This document shows, in pieces, positions 27,738-36,805 of a DNA stretch of 64,000 nt. The position numbers and the translations under genes are program-made. Every line of letters starts with the position of its first letter. Within the stretch, counting starts at the first letter, position 1. Source of the stretch: Leptospiraceae bacterium. Its GTDB lineage: Bacteria > Spirochaetota > Leptospiria > Turneriellales > Turneriellaceae. The DNA lies in NCBI GenBank assembly GCA_025055765.1, contig JANWWS010000013.1:1-64000 (forward strand). Reading direction: 5' to 3'. The notes beneath the pieces were generated by a model, which saw only the letters and a list, made by a program, of their open reading frames with translations, made no database searches and was not told the origin of the DNA.

Positions 27738-28511
27738 ATGGAAAAAATTGAGCTTAGCTACGATGGACCTCTAGCAACGGTTAGTTTTTTAACTAACGAA
27801 AAGAATATTCTTACGCAGAGTGCCTTAAAAAAGCTGCACATGCTTTTTGGCGAGCTAAAGCAAAGCTCGGCCAAGGTATGTCTGTTAAAATCAGCTAACC
27901 AGGAATTCTTTTCCAATGGTCTTGATCCCTTGCTCTTCCTAGACACAGACAAAGAGACTATTAAAGAAAACACTCGCCTTATTTTTGAAACAGCAGGGGA
28001 GTTTTTCTTTTTGCCCCAAATTACTATCTGCGTCATTAATGGCCACTGCATGGGAGCTGCTTCTGTTTTTGCCATATACGCAGACTACCGCTACATGAAC
28101 CAAAGTCGAGGCAGGATTGGCTTTCCTGAAATTAACATAGCCATGAGCTTTCCCGCCTTTGCCTACGAGGTATTGCGAGAACTTGTGGGAGAAAGAGAAA
28201 GCCGAGATCTACTCTTATCGGGAAAGTTAATTAAGGCTCAGGAAGCCCTTAAGATTGGACTTATCGATGATATCGCTCACGAAGAAATACTATACGACTT
28301 AGCATACAAAAAAGCTCTCGAATTCTGCCAAAGACCTAAAGAATCACTAAGAGCTATAAAAGAGGCACGACGACGTAAATGGAAAAAAATGGCTTTTGAT
28401 TTAACGGAAGAGGACGTACGCATTATGGTCGAAACCATCATGTCCGCCAACACACAAGAGGGGTTTCGCTCTCTTTGGGAAGGTCGCCGAGCTCGCTTCG
28501 CTGAGTTATAA
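27738..28511 (+). CDS. Enoyl-CoA hydratase/isomerase family protein
   Basis: A 257-residue crotonase-fold protein. The oxyanion hole is recognisable in FFSNGLDPLLFLD and INGHCMGAASVFAIYADYRY, followed by GRIGFPEINIAMSFPAFAYE. Positions normally holding the two catalytic glutamates of hydratases are not clearly conserved (PEINIAM keeps one), so it could be an isomerase or another crotonase. It is probably cotranscribed with sdhCAB (8-base gap). Substrate unknown. Confidence 0.83.
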   Translation: MEKIELSYDGPLATVSFLTNEKNILTQSALKKLHMLFGELKQSSAKVCLLKSANQEFFSNGLDPLLFLDTDKETIKENTRLIFETAGEFFFLPQITICVINGHCMGAASVFAIYADYRYMNQSRGRIGFPEINIAMSFPAFAYEVLRELVGERESRDLLLSGKLIKAQEALKIGLIDDIAHEEILYDLAYKKALEFCQRPKESLRAIKEARRRKWKKMAFDLTEEDVRIMVETIMSANTQEGFRSLWEGRRARFAEL

Positions 28512-28606
28512 GTAACCCAAATGTCCGCCATTTACACTCTTGTCTTGGCAAAGCTTGACGTCATATTTCACATACCCACTCTTCCCAATTTCAACATAGG
28601 AGATTT

Positions 28607-29764
28607 ATGACTTATCCAAAGTTAATTCAGTTAGCAGAAAAAGGTGAGGTTAAGTTTTTCTTGCAATTTGGTGGGCAAGGTAGTCCTTATTTTAAGGAAC
28701 TCTCCGCCTACTTTCAACAAGAAAACATGCAGAATTTTTTTGCACATAGCCTAGAGGCAATAAATGCTGTTATAAAGCGCACAGAGGGAACTCCAGCTCT
28801 TCCCTTCCCATTAAAAATTGAAGAATGGCTTTCAGGAAAAGAAGAGCCTCCTTCAGATGATGAACTTGCTGCGGCTGGTATTTCGCTAGGCATGATTCAA
28901 GTTACTCAACTTGCCCATCTCGAATACCTGCACCAAGCTGGTATTAAACGAAATCTTTTAGTAAAACATAGCCTTGCTGCAAGCGGACACAGCCAGGGCC
29001 TTATAACGGCCTGCTTAGTTGCCCTTAATCTAGATGACAACTCTTACTACGATGCCATGAAGATTTTCATCCAATATTTATTCTTAATGGGAATTCGCGC
29101 CCAAGAAGTTTTTCCTTATCTTAGGCCAACCGAAGAAGAGAGGCATCTCAGTGAAAAATTAGGATTGAAAAATCCGGCACCTATGGTTGCCGTCTTGGGG
29201 GGCACACATGATTTGGTGGAACAGCTTGTCTTCGATTTTAATTCAACAGCAAATAGTAATATATATGTTTCCCTTTACAATACTCCCCAAAACCGTATTA
29301 TAAGTGGTACAAGATGGGCCTTGCTTAAGTTTTACGAAAAGTATCAAAATCTCTTCCAAGAAAAAAATCTAAAGTACATATTTTTGCGATCTACAGGTGC
29401 TTTCCATTCACCTATTATGAAACCTATTGAAAAGCCCATGGCTCAAGACATAGAAGCTATATCGTTTCACTTTAAAGGTAGTGATTTAAAAATACCGGTT
29501 TTTTCTTTTGCTGATGGGAAAAATTTGCAAGAGGAAGAAAATTTAGGTATGAGACTTTGCCAAGATCTCATGATTCGTCCTCTTTATTGGGAAAAGGCTT
29601 TAATCCCTGCTGTTCGGGAGAAACGCATTACCCATATCCTAGATTTTGGCCCAGGTAAGACAAGCCAGAGGCTCACCCAGGAAACACTCGAAGCTCTGGG
29701 CGCACCCAAAACAGTCCTTGCTCTTGCTGTTGCCAAAGAATTAAAAGAATTTTTAGCTACATGA
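28607..29764 (+). CDS. Stand-alone FAS-I-type acyltransferase (FabD fold)
   Basis: A 385-residue FabD-fold acyltransferase. The N-terminus LQFGGQGSPYFKELSAYF and the nucleophile elbow GHSQG (Ser129) match the starter acetyl/acyl transferase domain of fungal and actinobacterial type I fatty-acid synthases. Type II FabD has GHSLG. The partner histidine is in GAFHSPIMKP (near 267), and YNTPQNRIISG is the NxPxxxVVSG region. It is a free protein here with no ketosynthase or ACP beside it. AGGAG precedes the ATG. It is coupled (ATGA) to a small membrane protein and then to an atypical receiver protein, an unusual context. Confidence 0.78.
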   Translation: MTYPKLIQLAEKGEVKFFLQFGGQGSPYFKELSAYFQQENMQNFFAHSLEAINAVIKRTEGTPALPFPLKIEEWLSGKEEPPSDDELAAAGISLGMIQVTQLAHLEYLHQAGIKRNLLVKHSLAASGHSQGLITACLVALNLDDNSYYDAMKIFIQYLFLMGIRAQEVFPYLRPTEEERHLSEKLGLKNPAPMVAVLGGTHDLVEQLVFDFNSTANSNIYVSLYNTPQNRIISGTRWALLKFYEKYQNLFQEKNLKYIFLRSTGAFHSPIMKPIEKPMAQDIEAISFHFKGSDLKIPVFSFADGKNLQEEENLGMRLCQDLMIRPLYWEKALIPAVREKRITHILDFGPGKTSQRLTQETLEALGAPKTVLALAVAKELKEFLAT

Positions 29765-30003
29765 ACATCTTCTATTCGCTATGGGGATTACTTTTTTTCA
29801 TGCCCCTAGCTAGCTATCTCTGGTACTACATATTTGGCTTTAACATGCACTTTCCTCTGCTTTACTTGGCAGCTATACTACCCACTATAGCCTCCCTTTG
29901 GGCTTTAGCAAGCTTATTGGTACAAATAAAACCAAAAAAACTTGTCCCCTTATTTTCAGATCAGGAGAAATCACATGATGGCCCACAAAATTTTAATGAT
30001 TGA
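29761..30003 (+). CDS. Small two-helix membrane protein
   Basis: An 80-residue protein with two predicted membrane helices (IFYSLWGLLFFMPLASYLWY and LLYLAAILPTIASLWALASL) and a short charged C-terminus. Its ATG overlaps the stop of the acyltransferase gene (ATGA), and its tail overlaps the start of the receiver-like gene by 29 bases. The three are therefore made from one message. No family is recognised. Confidence 0.65.
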   Translation: MNIFYSLWGLLFFMPLASYLWYYIFGFNMHFPLLYLAAILPTIASLWALASLLVQIKPKKLVPLFSDQEKSHDGPQNFND

Positions 30004-30616
30004 TGATAATCATAGTTTCGTGGACACTTTGCAGGTAACTTTAAAGGGGCTGCCACTTGAGTTTGAAAATGTCTTTAGTTATTTCGATGGAGAAAAACTT
30101 CTTATAAGTCGCGGCCCCCGACTTGTCTACAATGAAGCGCTAAAAATTCTTAATTTAGCTCAGTCCCTTGAACTCCAAGAAAAACAAAAGGGAGAAAAAA
30201 TGTCTAATTTTACGCCATTGGAAATCCATCTTCCTGTAGTCCAGCCTCAAGGATTTTCTTTAATACTTGTAGAACAAGATACAGAACCAGGACGCAAAGG
30301 TATTGACTTCATCCAAAATACTCTTAAACAAATGCCCCAATTTGCACCCCATTATTTTTGGCTGTTAACCACAAGACCATCCTTAGTAGAAGAAAAAGCC
30401 CGTCAAATTGGTATCGCGGTTTTTGAAAAACCCGTCAAGAATCAGCAAATTCGCCTCTTAATACAAGCCCACATTGAAAAACTACAGCAACAAGAAGATA
30501 AAATATGTGAACTAATGGAAACACATGCTAATCTCTTTGTAACCAAAGAAGCTAAGAAAAATACCGGATCCCGAAAAGAGAAAAGCTTGTCAAAAAAAGG
30601 CAAGTTCAAAAAATAA
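29975..30616 (+). CDS. Atypical response-regulator receiver protein (Glu at phosphosite, long insertion)
   Basis: A 213-residue CheY-like protein. It opens with the acidic pair Asp10-Asp11 (HKILMIDDNHS). A 60-70 residue insertion then separates this from the second half, SLILVEQDTEP. There the aspartate that accepts phosphate is replaced by Glu100 (LILVE for LILLD), although Asp102 is near. The Thr (LLTTRP) and Lys152 (FEKPV) positions are kept. A lysine-rich tail follows. The start at the ATG pair 29975 is set by AGGAGA six bases before. It may be a constitutively on or phosphorylation-independent switch; that is inference. Confidence 0.72.
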   Translation: MMAHKILMIDDNHSFVDTLQVTLKGLPLEFENVFSYFDGEKLLISRGPRLVYNEALKILNLAQSLELQEKQKGEKMSNFTPLEIHLPVVQPQGFSLILVEQDTEPGRKGIDFIQNTLKQMPQFAPHYFWLLTTRPSLVEEKARQIGIAVFEKPVKNQQIRLLIQAHIEKLQQQEDKICELMETHANLFVTKEAKKNTGSRKEKSLSKKGKFKK

Positions 30617-30626
30617 TAAACACAAG

Positions 30627-32354
30627 ATGGACCTCCAGGAAAGCGCTTTTCAAAGAGCTCAGGAATGGCTTCGTCTACTCCCCCTTGACAAAGAAAAACA
30701 AGAAATCCAGGAAATCTTGCGCGATGAAAACAAACTTCAAGAACACTTTGGAGGTACATTACAATTTGGCACAGCTGGTATGCGGGCCATTATGGGCATA
30801 GGCAGTGCCCGCATAAATAACTACACGGTGGCCCAAGCTGCTTTAGGATTAGCCAGATACCTAGGAAGAGGCAGAGTTGTACTTGCTTTTGATGCTAGAA
30901 AAAATTCCTGCAACTTTGCCCAGCTATGTGCAAAAATCCTAAAAAACCGTAATTTTGAAGTCATTTTTTTTCCTGAGCCAACACCTACCCCTCTTGTGCC
31001 CTTTGCTTTAAGGGAGAAATTTGCCGATTTCGGCATAGTCATTACAGCAAGCCATAACCCACCCCAATATAATGGTATAAAGGTCTATTCCTCTATTGGT
31101 GCACAAATTATTCCCCCTATCGATAAGGAAATTGCCCAACATATAGCCAAAATCTCTCTTGAAGAATGCGTGGCAGCCTATCAGGAAAAAGCTCAAGATA
31201 TCGAGGACGGTTTTTCTAGTGTCCGTGAAATAAAAGAGCGCTACTTAAAATTTATTAGTGAAGAGGTATTATCGCCAGACTTTAACGAACTAAAAAAACG
31301 CACGATAGCACGCTTTGTTTACACGCCGCTTCATGGGAGTGCTGGTCCTATTATGGTCGAGGTCTTACAAAAATGCAAACTAGAAAGCCTTGCTATTTAT
31401 GTCACATCCCAAATGGAGCCAAATGGAGAGTTCCCCACAATAAAAGCACCCAATCCTGAGCACCGGGAAAACCTCCACGAAGCCTTGCTACAGGCAAAAA
31501 GAGAAAGAGCAGAGCTTATCATAGCAAATGATGGCGATGGCGACCGTTTGGGGGTTATGCTCCGTAAAGATAACGACGACTATGAGTTTTTAAATGGGAA
31601 TGAACTAGGCGTGCTCCTAGCTTATTATCTTTTGCTGCGCCAAAAAGATAAGCTCACAAAAAAAGAGCTTTTCATTTCGTCTGTGGTCTCCTCACCACTT
31701 TTAGCCAAATTAGCCCGTCACTTTGGAATCCACCACCGAGAAACCTTAACCGGTTTCAAATGGATGGGAAACCTAGCCTGGCAGCTAGAAGAGAGGGAAA
31801 ACTTAAAATTAGTTTTTGCTTATGAAGAAGCCTTTGGCTATGCCCTGTGTGGTGAGCGCGACAAGGATGGTATCTCCTCGGCCTTGCTTCTTATAGAAGC
31901 TTTTCTTTATTGCCAAAGCCGACAACAATCTCTGTTCTCGCTCTTGGAGGAACTTTACCGCTTGGTAGGGTTCCACACGGAGGGAAGCTTACAGCTTGAC
32001 TTTTTACCTAGCGAAGGATTAAAGAAAACCACTTTGATTATGGACAAGTTACGCCAAAATCCCCCGATAGAAATTTTAGGGGAGAATATTGCCGTAGCCT
32101 ATGATTTTGAGAAACAGAAACGGTTCGCAAACGGCCGAGAAGAACCCTTAACTGGCTTTTCTCAAGAAAATCTCTTAATCTGGCGCAGCCATACCTACTG
32201 GCTGGCAATTCGCCCCTCAGGTACCGAGCCCAAAATAAAAGCCTACTATGGGGTAAGCTACCCACCAGATCTTCCTTTAGCCCTGGCACGAGAAAAAGCC
32301 CCAAAAGAGCTTGCTTTACTACAAAAACAAGCTGCTAAACTACTAAGTTTATGA
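30627..32354 (+). CDS. Phosphoglucomutase/phosphomannomutase
   Basis: A 575-residue alpha-D-phosphohexomutase that interconverts hexose 1- and 6-phosphates. The early motif LQFGTAGMRAIMG, the phosphoserine loop VITASHNPPQYNG, the metal loop ANDGDGDRLGVM, the sugar-binding loop and the phosphate loop RPSGTEPKIKAYYG are all present. Length and the N-terminal FGTAGMR text fit the PGM2/PGM-B type (also seen as phosphopentomutase in some lineages). Its stop overlaps dut by ATGA. Confidence 0.9.
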   Translation: MDLQESAFQRAQEWLRLLPLDKEKQEIQEILRDENKLQEHFGGTLQFGTAGMRAIMGIGSARINNYTVAQAALGLARYLGRGRVVLAFDARKNSCNFAQLCAKILKNRNFEVIFFPEPTPTPLVPFALREKFADFGIVITASHNPPQYNGIKVYSSIGAQIIPPIDKEIAQHIAKISLEECVAAYQEKAQDIEDGFSSVREIKERYLKFISEEVLSPDFNELKKRTIARFVYTPLHGSAGPIMVEVLQKCKLESLAIYVTSQMEPNGEFPTIKAPNPEHRENLHEALLQAKRERAELIIANDGDGDRLGVMLRKDNDDYEFLNGNELGVLLAYYLLLRQKDKLTKKELFISSVVSSPLLAKLARHFGIHHRETLTGFKWMGNLAWQLEERENLKLVFAYEEAFGYALCGERDKDGISSALLLIEAFLYCQSRQQSLFSLLEELYRLVGFHTEGSLQLDFLPSEGLKKTTLIMDKLRQNPPIEILGENIAVAYDFEKQKRFANGREEPLTGFSQENLLIWRSHTYWLAIRPSGTEPKIKAYYGVSYPPDLPLALAREKAPKELALLQKQAAKLLSL

Positions 32355-32782
32355 AAGTTTTTTTCGAGAAAATCCATCCCAAGGCAGAGATTCCAACGAA
32401 AAAAACCCCAGGATCTGCAGGTTATGATGTCTACGCCTGCCTTGATGAGGAAATAGTTTTAAAACCTTTTGAGGTATCCAGTGTGCCTACAGGGCTTAAA
32501 GTGGCCATTCCAGCTGGATACCACCTCAGTGTGCGCCCCCGCTCGGGACTTGCTTTGCACCAGCAAGTAACCCTCATGAATAGCCCAGGCACCATTGACA
32601 GTGATTATCGTGGCGAAATGCGCATCCTTTTAGTAAATTTTGGTAGTAAGGACTATACCATTAAACACGGTGACCGCATAGCACAAATATTATTGGAAAA
32701 AAACTATGACATCGAATGGCAAGAGAGCAAACTTGAGGATACCCAACGAGGGCAAGGTGGCTTTGGCTCAACCGGCCGCTGA
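32351..32782 (+). CDS. dut: Deoxyuridine 5'-triphosphate nucleotidohydrolase
   Basis: A 143-residue trimeric dUTPase that hydrolyses dUTP to dUMP and keeps uracil out of DNA. The five family motifs are visible: AGYDVYA, RPRSGLAL, NSPGTIDSDYRGE, GDRIAQILL and RGQGGFGSTGR. Length is typical. The ATG overlaps the previous stop, and the gene end overlaps the RNase J start region. Confidence 0.95.
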   Translation: MKVFFEKIHPKAEIPTKKTPGSAGYDVYACLDEEIVLKPFEVSSVPTGLKVAIPAGYHLSVRPRSGLALHQQVTLMNSPGTIDSDYRGEMRILLVNFGSKDYTIKHGDRIAQILLEKNYDIEWQESKLEDTQRGQGGFGSTGR

Positions 32783-34421
32783 TAGATTTTCGTTTTCACC
32801 TGCCGTACGCAGGATTTTGCAAGAAACTGACATCTTTGTCGCTTTTGCTGGTGGGGTGGGTAATTTTGGTACCAACTTCGCCTGGTTTAAAGAAAAAGAC
32901 ACCATACTATGGTTAGATGTAGGATCGGGATTTCCCCACGGCAATACCCCGGGCCTTTCTAAGGTTCTACCTGACCTAAGATTTATCTCTTATGCCCCAC
33001 CTACCGCTATCGTCATCACCCATGGCCATGAAGACCACATTGGGGCTCTTGTTCATCTCTTGAATTTTATACCCGAGAAAACCCCCCTTTATGCAAGCCC
33101 ATTTACCCTCGCCCTACTACGAAATAAATTTGAGGATTTCGGCTACTCTCTTGATTTTTTTGAACTTTTTCCTTTAAGAGAAAACACGACATTTTCGGTA
33201 GGTGGCTTTACGCTCCAGAATTTTTTTATGCCGCATTCTATTCCTCAAACTTTTTCTGTGGGCATATACAGTCACAAGTCAAAGAAGAAAATTTATTTTA
33301 CCAGTGATTTTAAATTAAGTGGTTATGAAAGGCGTTTTCGCCAAAAAGATATCGAACGCTATGGACCCGTAGACTTCCTCTTTATTGACTCCACGGGAGC
33401 TATGCAGGCTGGCTTAACGGACCCAGAAGAGATAGTATTAAGAAATCTTGAAGAGATTGTAGCCCAATGGCCTGGCAGGATCTTTGTTACCACTTTTTCT
33501 TCTCAAATAGAAAGAATCCATTTCCTCTACAAGATTGCCCAAAAGTACCACCGCAAATTTGGCCTACTTGGTTATTCACTTAAAGTTAATTTAAAAGCAG
33601 CTTATGAGGCAAACGAATTTCCTGTTCCCTTTGATGCCATTTCTCAACCATCCCCAACAGAGGACCGAGCCATCTGGGTGGTAGCTGGCTGCCAAGCGGA
33701 AAAGGGCTCTAGTTTGCAGCGCCTTGCTGAAAAAGACCTTGAAAAATTAAAATTAAGAAGAGGAGATCTTTTTTTATACTCTGCTTCCATGATACCAGGA
33801 AATGAAGAGAAAATCTACATGGTTTTAAACAAAATAGCCACTGAGGGCGTGACAGTCTTAGGTGTCTCCACAAGCGATCCTAAAATTCACACTAGTGGAC
33901 ATGGAAGGCAAGAAGATATGGGACAACTTATCTCGTGGCTTAGACCAAAATATATTATTCCGGTACACGGAGATCCCTTACGCTTCAATAGCTTTAGGAG
34001 ATTTTTAGATGAGGAAAATCGTCAAAAGGTCCATCTCGCCTTTCAAGGACATATCTATGCGCTAAAAGACAAGTTTGAAGAAGTGGCCCACAACGACTAT
34101 TCCCCTACCTTTTTAGATGGCCTGAGCATACACCAAGATATATCTCTTTATGAGGATCGTGAGAGGCTTTCCGAACATGGGCTATGTCTATTAATTTTCA
34201 ATAGCAGCAGGAAACTCATTAAAGTTTGCTATGAGGCTGTCAGCAGCACAGAATTCTTGCAAGAGGTACATCCCTATCTTGAATTCCAAATAAGAACTAT
34301 ACTGGCCCAGTATAACCCAAACAATGAGAGGTCTAGAAAGGAACTCCTTCAAAGATTAAACGAGATCCATGAAAAGAGGTTAGGGAAAACACCCCATGTG
34401 GTTTTTGTAGAGCTCTCATGA
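32757..34421 (+). CDS. rnj: Ribonuclease J family metallo-beta-lactamase nuclease
   Basis: An RNase J of about 554 residues, an endo/5'-3' exonuclease for mRNA and rRNA processing. Motifs: GGVGNFGTNF near the start, VITHGHEDHIGAL (HxHxDH), the MPHSIPQ histidine, YFTSDFK, the beta-CASP region with GHGRQEDM, and PVHGDPLRF. The frame is open from 32706, inside dut. I place the start at GTG 32757, with GAGGG upstream, because residues before it only re-read dut sequence; TTG 32763 is also possible. The C-terminal domain is present. Confidence 0.88.
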   Translation: MALAQPAADRFSFSPAVRRILQETDIFVAFAGGVGNFGTNFAWFKEKDTILWLDVGSGFPHGNTPGLSKVLPDLRFISYAPPTAIVITHGHEDHIGALVHLLNFIPEKTPLYASPFTLALLRNKFEDFGYSLDFFELFPLRENTTFSVGGFTLQNFFMPHSIPQTFSVGIYSHKSKKKIYFTSDFKLSGYERRFRQKDIERYGPVDFLFIDSTGAMQAGLTDPEEIVLRNLEEIVAQWPGRIFVTTFSSQIERIHFLYKIAQKYHRKFGLLGYSLKVNLKAAYEANEFPVPFDAISQPSPTEDRAIWVVAGCQAEKGSSLQRLAEKDLEKLKLRRGDLFLYSASMIPGNEEKIYMVLNKIATEGVTVLGVSTSDPKIHTSGHGRQEDMGQLISWLRPKYIIPVHGDPLRFNSFRRFLDEENRQKVHLAFQGHIYALKDKFEEVAHNDYSPTFLDGLSIHQDISLYEDRERLSEHGLCLLIFNSSRKLIKVCYEAVSSTEFLQEVHPYLEFQIRTILAQYNPNNERSRKELLQRLNEIHEKRLGKTPHVVFVELS

Positions 34422-36503
34422 GCTTTGGCTTAATTTGTAAGTAAAACTGTAGCTACGCTTGACATTGCTTTCCCTAATTTCACCCTGACCTCGCAGCTCA
34501 AAATTTTTGTTTTTGGCTTCAAAGTTTTTAATGTAGATAATGGAACCCTGTCGCTCCAAGCGTACCTTGAGTTCATCCCAGCGAGTCACAAGGTCGCGTT
34601 TACGTGCCTCATGTCCTAAGTGGACATCATAAAACAAGAAATCCCCATGACCACGATGAGAAAGGTAAAGCTCTGACAATCTCTCCCCTGAAGCAAAGAA
34701 GGTGTAGTTTAAATGAAGAGCGCTAAATTTATCCAATAGATTGGTATCTCTCCAAAAAATAGCTTTATCCTCAAGGTCATGAAAGAAAAATTTTACTTTG
34801 GCACTTAGATATGGGATATTTGAAGCATAGGAATATTGCAATTCAAGAAAATCGTCATGGGAGTGATATAACTTTAATTCCATAATGGTGGGTGAGACTT
34901 TAAAAGAACCAAGAAAATCCTTTTTATCATTCTTAGAAAAATATAGTTTTAAGAATTTAAGGTTAAGGTCCAAATAAAGATTTTCTAGAAAGCGCACAAA
35001 GAATTCTCGGTCTCTGAACCTTGATGGTGCATAGCTTTGTTGAAGCCCTGTCACTAGTATTTGATTATATTTTTCCATGAGCGGTGTCGCTGATTTGAAA
35101 ACTTCTTCTACATTTAGCTCCTCTAAAAACAAGTCTCCCTGGATCTTACTTTTCCAAGCTAAAATCCTTTGAGTCTCTTTCGCGTATCCCGTAAGTAATG
35201 GATAAGCCATAGCACGAAAATCCCGAGTGATAGGATGTATCCCGCCCGTGGCATAAAGCGCTATTTGGGCCCATTTGGCTTTTAACTCAAGCTCAGCTTT
35301 AAATTCTGCCTCTTTTAAAGCTATGGTTAGCCGCGGAAGGCGCAGAATCTCTCCATTTGCTGAATAAATGCTACCTTGAAGGATTTCGAAATCTAACAAG
35401 GGCTTATATTTTCCATCTGCGTAGCGCCAGTCTAGGTAGAATTTCTGAAGACCCGAGAGTTTGTAGCCAAGGGGCAACAACAACTCACCCTTCTTGGGCG
35501 TTATCTCTACAAAAAGACTATCTGGGATAAAGCTCGCAGATAATTTTCCCGCTAACTTAGCAAGAATTTCCTTTGTCTCAAGATTAAGAGAAAAGCGCTC
35601 TTCTTTTGAATCCTTCTCATGTTCCAATTCAGCGTGAAGCGACAATGGCCCAAAGGGGATGTTTGATTCATAGTTAAGCAGAAAATCGTTCAGGTCAGCT
35701 ATGAGTCTTTGATGCCTAAGTTTGCCCTTTTCTGTTGTTCTTCTATACTGACCGGAAGCCTCTCCCTGCATGATGAAATTCTTTCCCAAAAACCAAGCCA
35801 TTTTAAACAGAGGGAAGTTTTGGAATTGAACAGATATTTCTTTAATCAACAAGGTTCCCTGCTCGAGAAAATTTTCCTCAAAAAGGAAATGAACCTTTCC
35901 TTTACCAAAAGTGTCACTTTGGTAATGAAAATCTAACAAAAAACCTTTTTGGTTTTCCGCATAGCCATCTATGTGTTCCACATACCATTGTTCTTTTTCA
36001 TAAGGTTTCTGTCGAAAATATAAGTTAAGTCTCATGTCGCGAAAGCGAATTTTGACATTAGAAATTTTTTTTAAAAAGCGACTTATATCTTCCCAAAAAA
36101 GCTTTTCTGTATTTTCTTCATCAAAATAAAAATTTATCTCCCCCCCATCAAAGACAACCTCGCTGACACGAAACTCACCTTGAAAAAGCGATGGCCATTG
36201 AAGATTTACAATAACACGGGGAACCGCTAAAAAAAACCTCCCCCGTTGAAAATCAGACTCGGCGGAAACTTTCAAATTTTCGAGCCAAATCCCCCCCCAG
36301 GCGCTAAGCTCAATGCCATCATAACTATATGCAAGTACTTGGTCCTTTGCCAATAGCTGAGCTTTTTCTAAAATTTCTTTTTTCGTATGCTTGAGGCGAA
36401 CATATACTTCTGGTATAGTATAGAACAAAAACATGAATAGAACTAAGGCTAACCCCTTCCCATAAAAAGGAGTAATTACTTTCTTGCAAAGCTTAGATAC
36501 CAT
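34416..36503 (-). CDS. AsmA/TamB-like inner-membrane-anchored protein
   Basis: About 695 residues with one N-terminal membrane helix (GKGLALVLFMFLFYTIP) and a long periplasmic part rich in beta strands. Examples are YSYDGIELSAWGGIWLENLK, VIVNLQWPSLFQGEFRVSEV and LRLPRLTIALKEAEFKAELE. The strand-rich pattern with an opening similar to AsmA-family proteins suggests a role in lipid transport or envelope assembly; the match is by style, not by a unique motif. Starts at ATG 36515 or 36503 are both possible. It overlaps the DUF971 gene end and is convergent with RNase J (6-base overlap). Confidence 0.6.
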   Translation of the reverse strand: MVSKLCKKVITPFYGKGLALVLFMFLFYTIPEVYVRLKHTKKEILEKAQLLAKDQVLAYSYDGIELSAWGGIWLENLKVSAESDFQRGRFFLAVPRVIVNLQWPSLFQGEFRVSEVVFDGGEINFYFDEENTEKLFWEDISRFLKKISNVKIRFRDMRLNLYFRQKPYEKEQWYVEHIDGYAENQKGFLLDFHYQSDTFGKGKVHFLFEENFLEQGTLLIKEISVQFQNFPLFKMAWFLGKNFIMQGEASGQYRRTTEKGKLRHQRLIADLNDFLLNYESNIPFGPLSLHAELEHEKDSKEERFSLNLETKEILAKLAGKLSASFIPDSLFVEITPKKGELLLPLGYKLSGLQKFYLDWRYADGKYKPLLDFEILQGSIYSANGEILRLPRLTIALKEAEFKAELELKAKWAQIALYATGGIHPITRDFRAMAYPLLTGYAKETQRILAWKSKIQGDLFLEELNVEEVFKSATPLMEKYNQILVTGLQQSYAPSRFRDREFFVRFLENLYLDLNLKFLKLYFSKNDKKDFLGSFKVSPTIMELKLYHSHDDFLELQYSYASNIPYLSAKVKFFFHDLEDKAIFWRDTNLLDKFSALHLNYTFFASGERLSELYLSHRGHGDFLFYDVHLGHEARKRDLVTRWDELKVRLERQGSIIYIKNFEAKNKNFELRGQGEIRESNVKRSYSFTYKLSQSS

Positions 36504-36804
36504 CTTGGCTTTCATCAAGGGAGCGCAAATAGGCGTAAGTATAGATACCAAGATTATGGTTATCGGAAAATAGAAAGTTTAGAGCATATCGGCCTACAGG
36601 GTATATTTCGAGGATCTCCACTTCGGGCAGTATTTTGATTTTCGTTGTGCGGCAGCTAGCACAAGGACATGCCTGTCGTAATTTTTCTGCCGAGATAATA
36701 GTAGTTGGCCCTTCGCTCCAAATAAGTTCTAACACATTGCCTTTCTTGTCTTTTTTATATGGTAGTCGCAGAGAATACGAATTAAGAGTATTGACTTGTT
36801 TCAT
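36493..36804 (-). CDS. DUF971 domain protein
   Basis: A 103-residue protein with the DUF971 signature VLELIWSEGPTTIISAEKLR followed by ACPCASCR, the region homologous to the N-terminus of gamma-butyrobetaine hydroxylase. The cysteine cluster CPCASC may bind metal. ATG 36804 lies one base after the transketolase stop and is preferred over the earlier TTG. Similar proteins are often found near iron-sulfur or cofactor genes, but here the neighbours are transketolase and an AsmA-like protein. Confidence 0.85.
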   Translation of the reverse strand: MKQVNTLNSYSLRLPYKKDKKGNVLELIWSEGPTTIISAEKLRQACPCASCRTTKIKILPEVEILEIYPVGRYALNFLFSDNHNLGIYTYAYLRSLDESQDGI

Positions 36805-36805
36805 C

